A DNA stretch of 64,000 bases from JACVRX01 sp963819885 (GTDB lineage: Bacteria; Actinomycetota; Actinomycetes; Jiangellales; Jiangellaceae), in contig CAWFXV010000013.1 in NCBI GenBank assembly GCA_963819885.1, forward strand, positions 1 to 64,000. Direction: 5' to 3'. Below, in pieces: positions 53,901 through 63,162 of this stretch (positions within the stretch are counted from its first letter, which is position 1; each line of letters opens with the position of its first letter). Both the position numbers and the translations under genes were made by a program. The notes beneath the pieces were generated by a model. The model had not been told where the DNA came from. It made no database searches and saw nothing but the letters and a program-made list of their open reading frames with translations.

Positions 53901-54562
53901 CGATCTCGGTGGTGCTGGTGGACGACCAGCCGCTGCTGCGGCTTGGTTTCCGGATGGTGCTCGACGCCCAGCAGGACATCACGGTCGTCGCCGAAGCGGG
54001 CGATGGTGAGGAGGCGGTGGCTGTCGTCGCCCGGCACCAACCCGACGTGGTACTCATGGACGTGCGGATGCCGCGGCTCGACGGCGTCGAAGCCACCCGA
54101 CGCATCGTCACCTCCGGCAGCAGGTCCAAAGTCCTGATCCTCACCACCTTCGACCTCGACGAATACGCCTTCGCTGGCCTGCGAGCCGGCGCCAGCGGAT
54201 TCCTGCTCAAGAACGTGCCGCCACCGGATCTCCTGACCGCAATCCGGGCGGTCGCCAGCGGAGACGCCGTCGTCGCACCCAGCGTGACCCGACGGCTACT
54301 GGACGCCTTCGCCGACCGGTTGCCGACCTCGAGCAAACCCGCCGACCAGATCCTGGCACCGCTCACACCGCGGGAGCGCGAAATACTCGTCGAGATCGCC
54401 ACCGGAGACTCCAACGCGCAGATCGCCCAACGACTCGTACTCTCCGAAGCGACCGTGAAAACCCACGTCGGCCGGATCCTCGCCAAACTCCACCTACACG
54501 ATCGGGTACAAGCCGTCGTGCTCGCCTACGAATCGGGCCTGATCCGCCCCGGAAGCCGTTGA
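53897..54562 (+). CDS. NarL/FixJ-type response regulator
   Basis: A 221-residue regulator. Receiver domain: VVLVDDQPLLRLGFRMVLDA with acidic pair DD, phospho-acceptor Asp55 in VVLMDVRMPRLDGVEATRRI, Thr in ILTTFDLDEYAFAGL and Lys in GFLLKNVPPPDL. The LuxR helix-turn-helix spans about residues 157-210 (LTPREREILVEIATGDSNAQ, LSEATVKTHVGRILAKL). Coupled to the kinase; likely activates the divergent ABC exporter genes. Confidence 0.95.
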   Translation: MTISVVLVDDQPLLRLGFRMVLDAQQDITVVAEAGDGEEAVAVVARHQPDVVLMDVRMPRLDGVEATRRIVTSGSRSKVLILTTFDLDEYAFAGLRAGASGFLLKNVPPPDLLTAIRAVASGDAVVAPSVTRRLLDAFADRLPTSSKPADQILAPLTPREREILVEIATGDSNAQIAQRLVLSEATVKTHVGRILAKLHLHDRVQAVVLAYESGLIRPGSR

Positions 54563-54691
54563 CAGTGCCGACATCCTAGACGCGGACCCGGGCCCGTGGC
54601 CCGATGCCGCAGGTCGTTGACGCCAGCCCACACGTCGACCTGCGCCTGCCTCTCCCCGAGGCGTTCGCGTTGGCACACCTATCCGCGCCTG

Positions 54692-54907
54692 CTAGGAAAC
54701 GGCCCCGCCGACGACACGGACCTGGTCGGCCTGCTCACCCTTTGGGCCCTGCGTGATCTCGAACTCCACCCGCTGACCTTCCTCCAGCGACCGATTTTCC
54801 CCACCGACGATCGCGGAGAAATGCACGAACACATCCTGGCCGCCGTCGACTGCGATGAACCCGTAGCCCTTATCGGCGTTAAACCACTTCACGGTGCCCT
54901 GCGCCAT
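54692..54907 (-). CDS. Cold-shock domain protein
   Basis: A 71-residue CspA-type protein: MAQGTVKWFNADKGYGFIAV with RNP1, DVFVHFSAIVGG with RNP2, and RSLEEGQRVEFEITQGPKG. It binds single-stranded RNA or DNA and acts as an RNA chaperone. ATG 54907. Actinobacteria carry several; those near a stress operon are often constitutive. It ends 129 bp from the convergent response regulator gene. Confidence 0.95.
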   Translation of the reverse strand: MAQGTVKWFNADKGYGFIAVDGGQDVFVHFSAIVGGENRSLEEGQRVEFEITQGPKGEQADQVRVVGGAVS

Positions 54908-55001
54908 GTGCTCCTCCCAGAACCCAGCTGGCCACAACGCGGGAGATCCAGCGTGATTGACGCAGGACGCCCCACGACCCCACAGCGCCGCACGCGATGC
55001 G

Positions 55002-55412
55002 TTACGTCTTCGGACCTTGCGGTGTCGGCAGCCCCCACACCTCGAAGATGACATCGATCGGGCCCGACGGGGTAGGCACGTCTTCGAAGAGGAACCTGCA
55101 ATAGAACAGTCGGTCCTCCGCTATCCCGCGACCGTTGAACGTTTCCATGAGCAGCTCGCCGGTCGCCGCGTCTGTTGCACGAAAGTGCATGCCCGCGCCC
55201 ACGGAGCCGCCGACGAGGAACGCGGTGTTGCCGCCCTTCGGGTCGAGCAGCAGCGCGGGCTCGCCGTTGCACTCGCCCTCGAGCAGAATCCAGTTCGCGT
55301 TGCCCGGTGGACTGGCTGCCGCACCAGCGTTGGGTGATCCGAGCAATAGGATCGCCAGGGTCATCATCGCCGTCAGAACCGACCGCCGCCATCGCACTCG
55401 CGTCCGAGCCAT
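55002..55412 (-). CDS. Small secreted protein
   Basis: A 136-residue protein with a signal peptide (RRSVLTAMMTLAILLLGSPN, cleavage near AGA-AA at about residue 30). The mature part includes ANWILLEGECNGEPALLLDP, GNTAFLVGGSVGAGMHFRAT, GELLMETFNGRGIAEDRLFY and CRFLFEDVPTP, with two Cys. It resembles the secreted protein at 49474 in size and style but no clear homology is seen. GGAGGG lies before ATG 55412. Unknown function. Confidence 0.65.
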   Translation of the reverse strand: MARTRVRWRRSVLTAMMTLAILLLGSPNAGAAASPPGNANWILLEGECNGEPALLLDPKGGNTAFLVGGSVGAGMHFRATDAATGELLMETFNGRGIAEDRLFYCRFLFEDVPTPSGPIDVIFEVWGLPTPQGPKT

Positions 55413-55971
55413 TTCCCTCCGATCTCCGTTCTGTCGGTCAGCCATCCTGATCCCGTCCGGGCGCGTTCGCAACCGGTCGCGGTAGGGCACCAGCGTCAAG
55501 GGTGACCGCCCGATGGGTCCGGGCGGTGCCCTCGCATGGCACGCTGTGGTGCGGGGCCTACGTCGGCGGCCTGGTCTGCGCAGCACACGGCGACGACATT
55601 GCGCAGGATCTCCTGTCGACTCTCCGCGCGCACGCCGTCAACTGGAACGCCTCGTGGGCCGGTGGCCAGTTCCGGTGTGGTCGGCCGACGCGGCACACCG
55701 GAGAACCCAGCCGATGGCCGGGCGATGCCTGCCCCCGAAACAGAGGGGTGACCGGGCGCTGATTCGCGCCGCGTCGGCTGTGCGCAGGCTTGCCTCGGCG
55801 GTGCTGGGCGGGCGTCGTGATGGACATCGGCGGCCGGTCGGCTAATATCCCCCACGCTCCAGGTGATTGCGTCGGCGCGGCGCCGCCACTGATGCCGACA
55901 CATAGGACCGGTCGCACGGTGATCCTCGATCCCCAGGAGCATGATCCGTACCGCGCACCAGTGGAGGTCAC
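55413..55971. other. No recognisable gene (about 560 bp)
   Basis: Upstream region of the large FG-GAP/RTX gene. Several frames are open because of high GC, but none is convincing. A ribosome site before ATG 55972 is weak (GGAGGT at about 55963). Confidence 0.45.
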
Positions 55972-58755
55972 ATGCGGTTCGTCCGTCTCGCCGTTCTGGT
56001 CGCATCGACCATGTTCGCCGCTCTGCTCCACGTTCCCCCGGCATCGGCGTTGACGCCCGTGACCTTCACCGGTTGGACCGACTTCGCCGTCGGAGACAAC
56101 CCCAACTCGGCCGCGGTGGGCGACTTCAACGGCGACGGTGACCCCGATGTCGCGGTTGCGAACGAGTTCGCCGGGAGTGTCTCGGTGTTGCTCGGGGGCG
56201 CTGGTGGCAGCTTCAGCGCTGCGACCAACATCGCCACCGGCGGATTCCCGTTCGCGGTCGCAGTGGGCGACTTCAACGCCGACGGTGACCCCGACCTGGC
56301 CGTCGCCGACGCCTTCGACGGCATCATCTCGGTGCTGCTCGGCAGCACCGGCGGCACCTTCACCGGCCCGACTAACTTCCCCGCCGGCAGTTTCCCCGCC
56401 TCGGTCGCGGTGGGCGACTTCAACGGCGACGGCGATCCGGACCTCGCGGTCGCCGACCAGGTGACCGGCGAGATCCTGGTGCTGCGCGGCACCGCTGGCG
56501 GCGGCTTCACCGCGCCGACCACCGTCGGTACGGCCACCGGTCCCTTCTCGATCGCGGTGGGCGAGTTCAACGGCGACGGCGACCCCGACCTCGCGGTCGC
56601 CGACCAGTTCTCTGGCAGGGTGCTGGTGCTGCTCGGCAGCACCGGCGCCAACTTCACCGCGCCGGCCATGGTCGCCTCAGGCTCCGACCCCGACTCGGTA
56701 GCGGTGGGCGACTTCAACGGCGACGGCGACCCCGACCTCGCGGTCGCCGACCAATCTCCCGGCGAGATCATGGTGCTGCTCGGCAGCACCGGCGGCACCT
56801 TCACCGGCCCGACCATCCTGACCACGGACAGCGGTGTGTCCGCCCTCGCAGTGGCCGACTTCAACCGCGACGGCGACCCGGACCTGGCCGTCAGCAACGT
56901 CAACCTGAGCCGCGTTTCAGTGCTGCTCGGCAGCACCGGGGGCACCTTCACCGCCCCGACCAACTTCGCCGTCGGTGGCACACAGACCTCGGTGGTAGCC
57001 GCTGACTTCAACGGCGACGACAAGCCCGACCTGGCGGCCACGAAATTCACCGCTAACAGCGTCGCCGTGCTGTTGAACAGCACGGTCACCAACCAGGCTC
57101 CGGTCGCGGCCGGGGATGCCTACAGCACGGCGGAAGACACGGCGCTGACGGTGGCCCCGCCGGGGGTGTTGGGCAACGACGCCGACCCGGACGGCGATCC
57201 GCTGACCGCGGCGCTGATGACCGGGCCGAGCCACGGCACCATGACGTTGAACGCCAATGGCTCGTTCTCCTACACCCCGGCGGCGGACTTCGCCGGTAGC
57301 GACTCGTTCAGTTACCGGGCCAGCGACGGCACGCTGACCTCCAACGTAGCCACCGTGGCGATCAGCGTCACCGCGGTCAACGATGTTCCGGTCGCGGCCG
57401 GGGATGCCTTCACCACGGCGGAAGACACCGTGCTGACTGTGTCTGCGCCCGGGGTGCTCGGCAACGACTCCGACCCGGACGGCGATCCGCTGACCGCGGT
57501 GCTGGGGACGGGGCCGAGCCACGGCAGCCTGACGTTGAACGGCAACCGCTCGTTCTCCTACACCCCGACGGCGGACTTCGCCGGTAGCGACTCGTTCAGT
57601 TACCGGGCCAGCGACGGCACGCTGACCTCGAACGTGGCCACCGTCACCATCGGTGTCACCGGCGCCAACGACGCTCCGACCGCGGCCGGCGAGGCTTACA
57701 GCACCACCGAGGACACCGCCTTGACAGTGGCCCCGCCAGGGGTGCTCGCCAACGACACCGACTCCGACGGTAACCCGCTGACCGCCGTACTCGAGTCGGT
57801 GCCCAGCCACGGCACTCTCACCCTCAACACTGACGGCTCGTTCACCTATACCCCGGCCGCGGACTTCACCGGCAGCGACTCGTTCACCTACCGGGCCAGC
57901 GACGGCACCCTGAACTCGAACGTGGCCACCGTGACCATCAGTGTCACCGCGGTCCACGACGCCCCCACCGTGACGGTGACTGCCGGCGGGACCTGCGGCA
58001 CCGACGACCGCTCGGGCACGATCAACCTGACCGTGGGCGATGTGGACAGCGCGGCGACGTCACTTGCGCTCAGCGCCGCCTCCTCCAACCCCACGCTGCT
58101 GCCCGCTGGCAACATCGCATTCGCCGGCGGCGGTGCCACCCGCACGGTGACCGTGCGCACTGTGTCCGGCCGCACCGGCACCGCGGTCGTGACCATCACC
58201 GTCAGCGACGGGCAAGCAACCAGCACATTCCAGCTCACGGTGCGGTCCGGCGGCAGCGACGGTGACACCATGACCGGAGGCGGTGGTGTCGATCTGATCC
58301 TGGGACAAGGCGGCAACGACACGCTCAAGGGCGCAGAGAGCATCGACCTGCTGTGTGGGGGCGCCAGCAAGGACACGCTATCCGGCGGGGTTGGGGACGA
58401 CACCCTCATCGGGGCGGGTGAAGACGACGTGCTCAACGGCGACGGCGGCATCGACCGGCTCGACGGCGGCGCCGGCAAGGACACCCTCTCCGGCGGGGTC
58501 GGGGACGACACCCTCATCGGGGCGGGTGAAGACGACGTGCTCAACGGCGACGACGGCATCGACCGGCTCGACGGCGGCGCCGGCAAGGACACCCTCTCCG
58601 GCGGGACCGCGGACGACACCCTCATCGGGGCGGGTGAAGACGATCGGCTGGCCGGTGGGCCCGGCGCCGACAGTTTCAGCGGCGGTCCCGGCAACGACAA
58701 GGCGACCGACTACACCGTCGCCGAGGGCGACACCACCGACGGCACGATCCCCTAG
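55972..58755 (+). CDS. Secreted FG-GAP / cadherin-like / RTX repeat protein
   Basis: A 927-residue protein. A Sec signal (VRLAVLVASTMFAALLHVPP, cleavage near ASA) is followed by seven FG-GAP/VCBS-like repeats with the calcium motif DFNGDGDPDLAVAD (about 50-365), three cadherin-like Ig repeats of about 95 residues (DTALTVAPPGVLGND and SDSFSYRASDGTLTSNVATV type, about 375-665), a Ser/Thr-rich beta region with one Cys pair area, and a C-terminal RTX-like block with GGVGDDTLIGAG nonapeptides (about 760-925). All parts bind calcium or build long extracellular rods. No membrane anchor or LPXTG is seen, so it is probably released or held by interaction. Similar proteins act in adhesion or matrix binding. 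Confidence 0.85.
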   Translation: MRFVRLAVLVASTMFAALLHVPPASALTPVTFTGWTDFAVGDNPNSAAVGDFNGDGDPDVAVANEFAGSVSVLLGGAGGSFSAATNIATGGFPFAVAVGDFNADGDPDLAVADAFDGIISVLLGSTGGTFTGPTNFPAGSFPASVAVGDFNGDGDPDLAVADQVTGEILVLRGTAGGGFTAPTTVGTATGPFSIAVGEFNGDGDPDLAVADQFSGRVLVLLGSTGANFTAPAMVASGSDPDSVAVGDFNGDGDPDLAVADQSPGEIMVLLGSTGGTFTGPTILTTDSGVSALAVADFNRDGDPDLAVSNVNLSRVSVLLGSTGGTFTAPTNFAVGGTQTSVVAADFNGDDKPDLAATKFTANSVAVLLNSTVTNQAPVAAGDAYSTAEDTALTVAPPGVLGNDADPDGDPLTAALMTGPSHGTMTLNANGSFSYTPAADFAGSDSFSYRASDGTLTSNVATVAISVTAVNDVPVAAGDAFTTAEDTVLTVSAPGVLGNDSDPDGDPLTAVLGTGPSHGSLTLNGNRSFSYTPTADFAGSDSFSYRASDGTLTSNVATVTIGVTGANDAPTAAGEAYSTTEDTALTVAPPGVLANDTDSDGNPLTAVLESVPSHGTLTLNTDGSFTYTPAADFTGSDSFTYRASDGTLNSNVATVTISVTAVHDAPTVTVTAGGTCGTDDRSGTINLTVGDVDSAATSLALSAASSNPTLLPAGNIAFAGGGATRTVTVRTVSGRTGTAVVTITVSDGQATSTFQLTVRSGGSDGDTMTGGGGVDLILGQGGNDTLKGAESIDLLCGGASKDTLSGGVGDDTLIGAGEDDVLNGDGGIDRLDGGAGKDTLSGGVGDDTLIGAGEDDVLNGDDGIDRLDGGAGKDTLSGGTADDTLIGAGEDDRLAGGPGADSFSGGPGNDKATDYTVAEGDTTDGTIP
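58372..58695 (+). repeat. Three tandem 108-bp repeats encoding RTX units
   Basis: Units at 58372-58479, 58480-58587 and 58588-58695 each encode 36 residues starting DTLSGG. The first two differ at only a few bases; the third has diverged in its second half. They point to recent expansion. Confidence 0.85.
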
Positions 58756-59694
58756 CCCGTTGCCTTGAGAACCGGTTGAGGCCCTGGCGCGTCCGTCGAA
58801 CCCAAGAGGCGCCGCTGACAACAAATCTGGATGGCTTACGTCGAAGGAGGAGCCGCCGAGGCGACACCAGTCAGCAGTCGGATCGTGCGTGCTGACGACG
58901 AGCGACCCCTCTGCATGGGGGATTCGATGGGCCTCGCGGAGGGAGCCCGTCCGGTTCGTCAGGTAGGGGTAGGCCAACGCGACAGCACGACGTCGACTGT
59001 CCCGCTCCGGACCCAGTCGAAGGGAGTGGACCCGAAGGTCGGCACGGCGGGCGCAATCGACCTCCATCACGGCCGCACCGCCGGGGGCCGGCGAGCGAAG
59101 GTCACCGACTGCTCGCCGACACCGACCCGCCGCGAGTTGGTCAGCAGCTTCCTACTTAAGGACGTGAGCTACTCGCCGTCACCGTGCGAGCAATGGCGAC
59201 GTGCGACATCCTGGTGGCACCGGCGATCAGCCCACGCCTGGTCGAGCAATGCCTGCATCTCCCAGCCCAGCGCCCCCTCCCCGAGGCGTTCGCGTTGGCC
59301 GGGCGCTCAGCGACGACGAGCCGCTGAAACTGATCTTCGATGACGACCGCGAGCGGATCGCGCAGTTCGGGCTGCGGAGCCAGCCGGCACAGGACGGGTC
59401 AAGCCTCCGCATAGCAATGTCAGGCAAGATGGACGCGCAACGGACTGGGTGACGTGGTGGTAGTCCGGTTCAACGTCACCTGCGAGTGAGGCAACAGCCA
59501 TCCCCGAAGATCGAGCGGAAGCCGGCCCGCATCCGGGCTGGCGACCGCTGACGGCACCGGGCTCGGGAACGATCGGCGAAAACTGCCACATCGGCACCGA
59601 AGTCAACCGAATCCCCGAGACCCCGGCCTGAGCCGAGCGGCCGGCGTCGACGTGTTCTGCGCGAGCAGCAATGCGCCCAAGCTTGGGAAACCGG
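58756..59694. other. No intact gene (about 940 bp); carries a 22-bp repeat
   Basis: A 170-codon plus-strand frame from ATG 58831 has poor composition and is not called. CTCCCCGAGGCGTTCGCG and four more bases at 59277-59298 repeat exactly a string at 54652-54673, in both places reading LPEAFALA. Both may be fragments of one lost gene. Confidence 0.4.
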
Positions 59695-60138
59695 TCACAC
59701 GGGACGGCGGGCAACGACCTCGTCGTCATCCCACTCGTCGCCTTCGACGAACCCGAGAGCGGCGTAGAGCGAGCGCGCCCCTAGGTTGTTCGGCTGGTAC
59801 GACAGCGCCGCTTCGCGGCAGTCGGGCTCGGCGGCGAACCGGTCCAGCAGCACCTGCACCGCAGCGCGGCCGGCACCCTGGCGCTGTGCGGCCGCATCGA
59901 CAACCAATCCACCGATCCAGCGACTCTCGTCGGCGTCCTCAGCCCACATGACAAACCCCACAACCGCGCCGTCTCCGACGACCGCAAGTGGACTCCACTG
60001 GCCGCCGTAGTGGCACAAGCACAGGTAGTACGCGGTGGGTGCCACGAACCGCTGTTGGTCGGGGTGCGGAGTAACCGCGGCGACCTCGCGCCAGTTCGCG
60101 GCCGTCACGTCCACGAGCTCGATGTCCATCCCGGCCAA
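59695..60138 (-). CDS. GNAT family N-acetyltransferase
   Basis: A 147-residue acetyltransferase: start VDVTAANWREVAAVTPHPDQ, YLCLCHYGGQWSPLAVVGDG, then motif A as IGGLVVDAAAQRQGAGRAAV with the acetyl-CoA pyrophosphate loop RQGAGR, and a C-terminal AALSYQPNNLGARSLYAALG typical of Ala/spermidine-type GNATs. It fits the group near SpeG/BltD-type spermidine acetyltransferases, but the substrate is not known. ATG 60138 or ATG 60129. Confidence 0.85.
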   Translation of the reverse strand: MAGMDIELVDVTAANWREVAAVTPHPDQQRFVAPTAYYLCLCHYGGQWSPLAVVGDGAVVGFVMWAEDADESRWIGGLVVDAAAQRQGAGRAAVQVLLDRFAAEPDCREAALSYQPNNLGARSLYAALGFVEGDEWDDDEVVARRPV

Positions 60139-60617
60139 TCATGCGGCAGCACCAGGCGTCGGGCTGTAGACCAGACCAGAGCAGCGGCTGCGATCGGAGT
60201 CGACCATGATCGGCCACATCACCGACCGCTCGGCGCCCCACGGCCTGAACCGTCGCGAGTTTCCCGAGCCAACGCTCGGCAGCCTCGATGTCGTCCTCGA
60301 CGTCCGGCGCCTACCCCGTCGACCGCGGCGAAGGCATGGCCCTCATGGGTGCCGCGAGAGACACACCGACGGGCTGCGGCGCTACGTCTGCTAGCCGGGC
60401 CGGTTTTAGCGCGATTCTGGCTGCGGGTTTGGCCGCCTCGGCGGGGTTTTCTGGGCGCCCGCCTTCGCTTCGGTGCCAGCCCCGCTGCCAGACGTGGGGC
60501 TGCTGCCCTTCGGCCGCGGATGGGGCCGGTGGGTCGGCGGGCGGTCCTCGGCTCGACTGTTGTCGGCTTGGACACGCTGCTCTATCTTGCCTCCACACGA
60601 CGGCAGGAGCTCTGGGA
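60139..60617. other. No recognisable gene (about 480 bp)
   Basis: Lies after the stop of the VWA-type gene and before the GNAT start, both on the minus strand. The left part has a Pro/Arg/Lys-rich frame of low complexity; nothing is supported. Confidence 0.4.
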
Positions 60618-62558
60618 TCACTTGACGGTGATGGTCCAAGGTCCGATGGCTTGGACCTCGAAGAACTGCGGTCCGCCGCTGATCTGGGAGGAGCCGGAAT
60701 ACTTCTGGGCTGTGTTGACGAGGCGGTCTGTTCCGTCCGGGCCGAGAGCGAGCACGTGAAAGTATCGGCCTGCATCGTTGCCGATGATCTCGGCGAGCGA
60801 GCCGTCGCCAGTGAAGTGCACGACCATATCTCCGTCGCCGTTGAATGAGCCGTTGAATTTCGGAATTGCCGAAAGCGGCAACACTTCGATTCTCCAGGAG
60901 CCGGTGGCGCGGACCTCGAAGCCGGTGGATTCGCCGCCGTTCCAGTTCAGCGACCGAACACCTTGGTATGGGCGCAAGGTAATGACCAGGTCGTCCTCGG
61001 TACCTACCGCGCGGACGGCGAAGTAGCGGGACGCCGAGTTTCCGCTGATGTGTACGGCAGCCGGGCCGGCCGCGTTCCTGGCCAGCTCGACGGCGGCGTC
61101 GCCTGCGCCGGTCAGCACTATCCCGGCGTCGCGAACGCCTTCGGCCGATTGCTCGATTTTCGGCTGCGGCGACTCGCGCCGCGATCTTCGACCTGATACG
61201 CGATATAAGTTGTGCGACTCGAGGTTGGGCGCTGCTCTTGCCTGGTCGAACGAGGCGGTCCGATGCCCGCGGCCGCGGCTGAGTGTCGCCTGGCGCACCC
61301 TGGTGCTGCTGGTCTTGCGCCGATCGCCGCCGGAGTTCTCGTTCAGCCTGCAAGGCGAGGGCATGCTGAGCCGATCTCACTCCCTGCACGGCATCCGTGA
61401 GCGATCCGCGCCGGGACCGAGGTGGCAGGGACATGGTGGCTGGTGCGGTTGTCAGTGTGCCTGACGGCCCGGCGGCCGCAGCCGACGGCTTCTCGGCGGT
61501 CGCGAGCAATGCACGCCGGCGAGCGCGAAGCATGAGAATGAGCAGGGCCACCACCAGCGCGAGGCCGAGCAGCACGATCGCGGCGAGCCAAGGGATGCCG
61601 CGGGCTGGGGGCCCGTCGCTCGGTTCCGTTTGGTGCCGCTTGCGCTTGGCTGGCATCGGGCAGGGTGACGACGGTTGTGTATTCCTGGTCACCGGTCTGG
61701 AACGCGACCTGCGCCACCGCTGGAAGCTCGCCTGGAGCCTCGAACGTGACCAGGTATTGGTCATCCAACGTGGCGGCCAGGTCTCCGAAGGACTGCACGA
61801 TGTTCTCGGCATTGGTCGTCACAACGAGGCCGCCCGCTTGCTCGACGACGGATGGCCAGAGGGCATCTGTGCTCGGTCCGTATGACGTTGACGACAGCTT
61901 CGGAGGTCACTACCGCTTGGCTCAACCGGTCCGGGAGCATTCCCTGTTCGTCAGGCCCGTGGGTGTAGACGATGATCGCGCGTGGCCCGGGCGGGGCGGA
62001 TTCGAGGGACTGGGCCGCGAGCATGGTCGCCGCCATGGTGGCACGCGAGCCGCCAACCCGCAGCGCACTGATTGCGCTTAGCGCCTCGGCGCGGTGCCCG
62101 TTCAAGGGTGCGACGACCTCTGGCTTGCCTCCCGCTGTGACCACCATGGTGTACGCGCCACCGGGGAGCCGTAACAGGAACTCGGTCGCCCCGTTTTGCA
62201 CCGCGGCGAGTTCGTGCGGCGTGAGGCCGGATGCCGTGTCGATCACGAGAGCGACCGAGAGATCGGCGGACGCCATCGGAGTGACGGTCGTGGCAACGGG
62301 CTCTCCATCGATTGTCACCGAGCACGATTCCTCGTCCGATCCGTCCTCCGGTGCCGTGCTCGGCGGTGCGACCACCATCGACACGCGCGGCGCCGAGGCG
62401 GTGTGGACCGCGACTACCCGGAGCTCATCCCCAGCCGCAGCGGCCGGATGGGACGCCCACAGTAGGAACAAGACCAAGCCGACCGCATTAGTCGCGATCA
62501 GCCTGAGTGCGCTACCCCGGTTACGAGTCCTGGGCAGCGAAAACCACCAAGTTCTCAC
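60618..62558 (-). pseudogene. VWA-domain-like membrane protein, several frameshifts
   Basis: Frame 1 (from about GTG 62558): signal-type helix IATNAVGLVLFLLWASHPAA, then SCSVTIDGEPVATTVTPMAS, ADLSVALVIDTASGL (MIDAS-like D-x-S is D-T-A-S, degenerate), PGPRAIIVYTHGPDEQG. After a shift near 61870: ALWPSVVEQAGGLVVTTNAE, NIVQSFGDLAATLDDQYLVT. After another near 61655: a membrane helix GIPWLAAIVLLGLALVVALL and Arg-rich tail. After a third near 61165-61350: VRDAGIVLTGAGDAAVELAR and repeats ASRYFAVRAVGTEDDLVITL, AGRYFHVLALGPDGTDRLVN to the stop at 60618. A full protein of about 640 residues is implied. Follows the sortase gene with overlapping ends. Confidence 0.65.
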
Positions 62559-63162
62559 TGTAATGTCCCGTAGCCGGATCGATTGGTCCCCCGCAAGTAA
62601 CCAGTCGGAGCTCCGGTTCAAGCGTCGGGTAGTACACGAGGTCGCTTGGGAACGCCACCTTTCTGTAGTTACCCTGCCGGGTCACGACGAACCGTGCGGT
62701 GGTGCCGTCTGCCCGATCGACCAGAATCTCGTCGCCACGCTGCAGCGTGTGGAGCCGGGAGAAAACGGCCGGTGTATCCCGGCTTACGTGCCCCATGATC
62801 ACGGCCGGTCCAGTCTGCCCTGGCCGAGGGCCGCCTTTCCACCATCCGGCGACGCCGAGCTCGTCCGGCACCTCGATGCTCTTGTCGCGTGCCAGCCCGA
62901 GCTTCACCAGCCTGGTGTCCACGTCGATTGCGGGGATTCGCAGCCGGACCGGCAGTGCGGTCTGGCTGTGCGTTCGGGTCGAGCGGTACGTCGACAGGTT
63001 GGCGTGCGGCGTGAGGCTCGGTGTCTCGGACGCTGGACCGGCCTGCGGCGCCGACATGTCACTGGCGCCGGCGGTCGCACAGCCGCCGAGCATGAGCAGG
63101 GCAAGCAGATAGCTGCACGCCGTCCGGGTGGCCAGACGGTGTCGTTCGGGCACGTCACCCAC
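62521..63162 (-). CDS. Sortase, class F-like
   Basis: About 213 residues from GTG 63162. An N-terminal hydrophobic segment ends in a lipobox-like LMLGGC, then a linker, then the sortase barrel: VRLRIPAIDVDTRLVKLGLA, GVAGWWKGGPRPGQTGPAVI, catalytic His in MGHVSRDTPAVFSRL, catalytic Cys in LRLVTCGGPIDPATGHYSEN. The Arg that usually follows in HY-R-DN is Ser here. Class F sortases are widespread in actinobacteria with little-known substrates. Start choice: GTG 63162 overlaps the upstream stop; GTG 63153 is also possible. Confidence 0.8.
   Translation of the reverse strand: MGDVPERHRLATRTACSYLLALLMLGGCATAGASDMSAPQAGPASETPSLTPHANLSTYRSTRTHSQTALPVRLRIPAIDVDTRLVKLGLARDKSIEVPDELGVAGWWKGGPRPGQTGPAVIMGHVSRDTPAVFSRLHTLQRGDEILVDRADGTTARFVVTRQGNYRKVAFPSDLVYYPTLEPELRLVTCGGPIDPATGHYSENLVVFAAQDS

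Noticed and set aside
58831..59343. A 170-codon frame after the FG-GAP gene
   Set aside because: Composition is not protein-like and it overlaps repeat fragments; no homology recognised.
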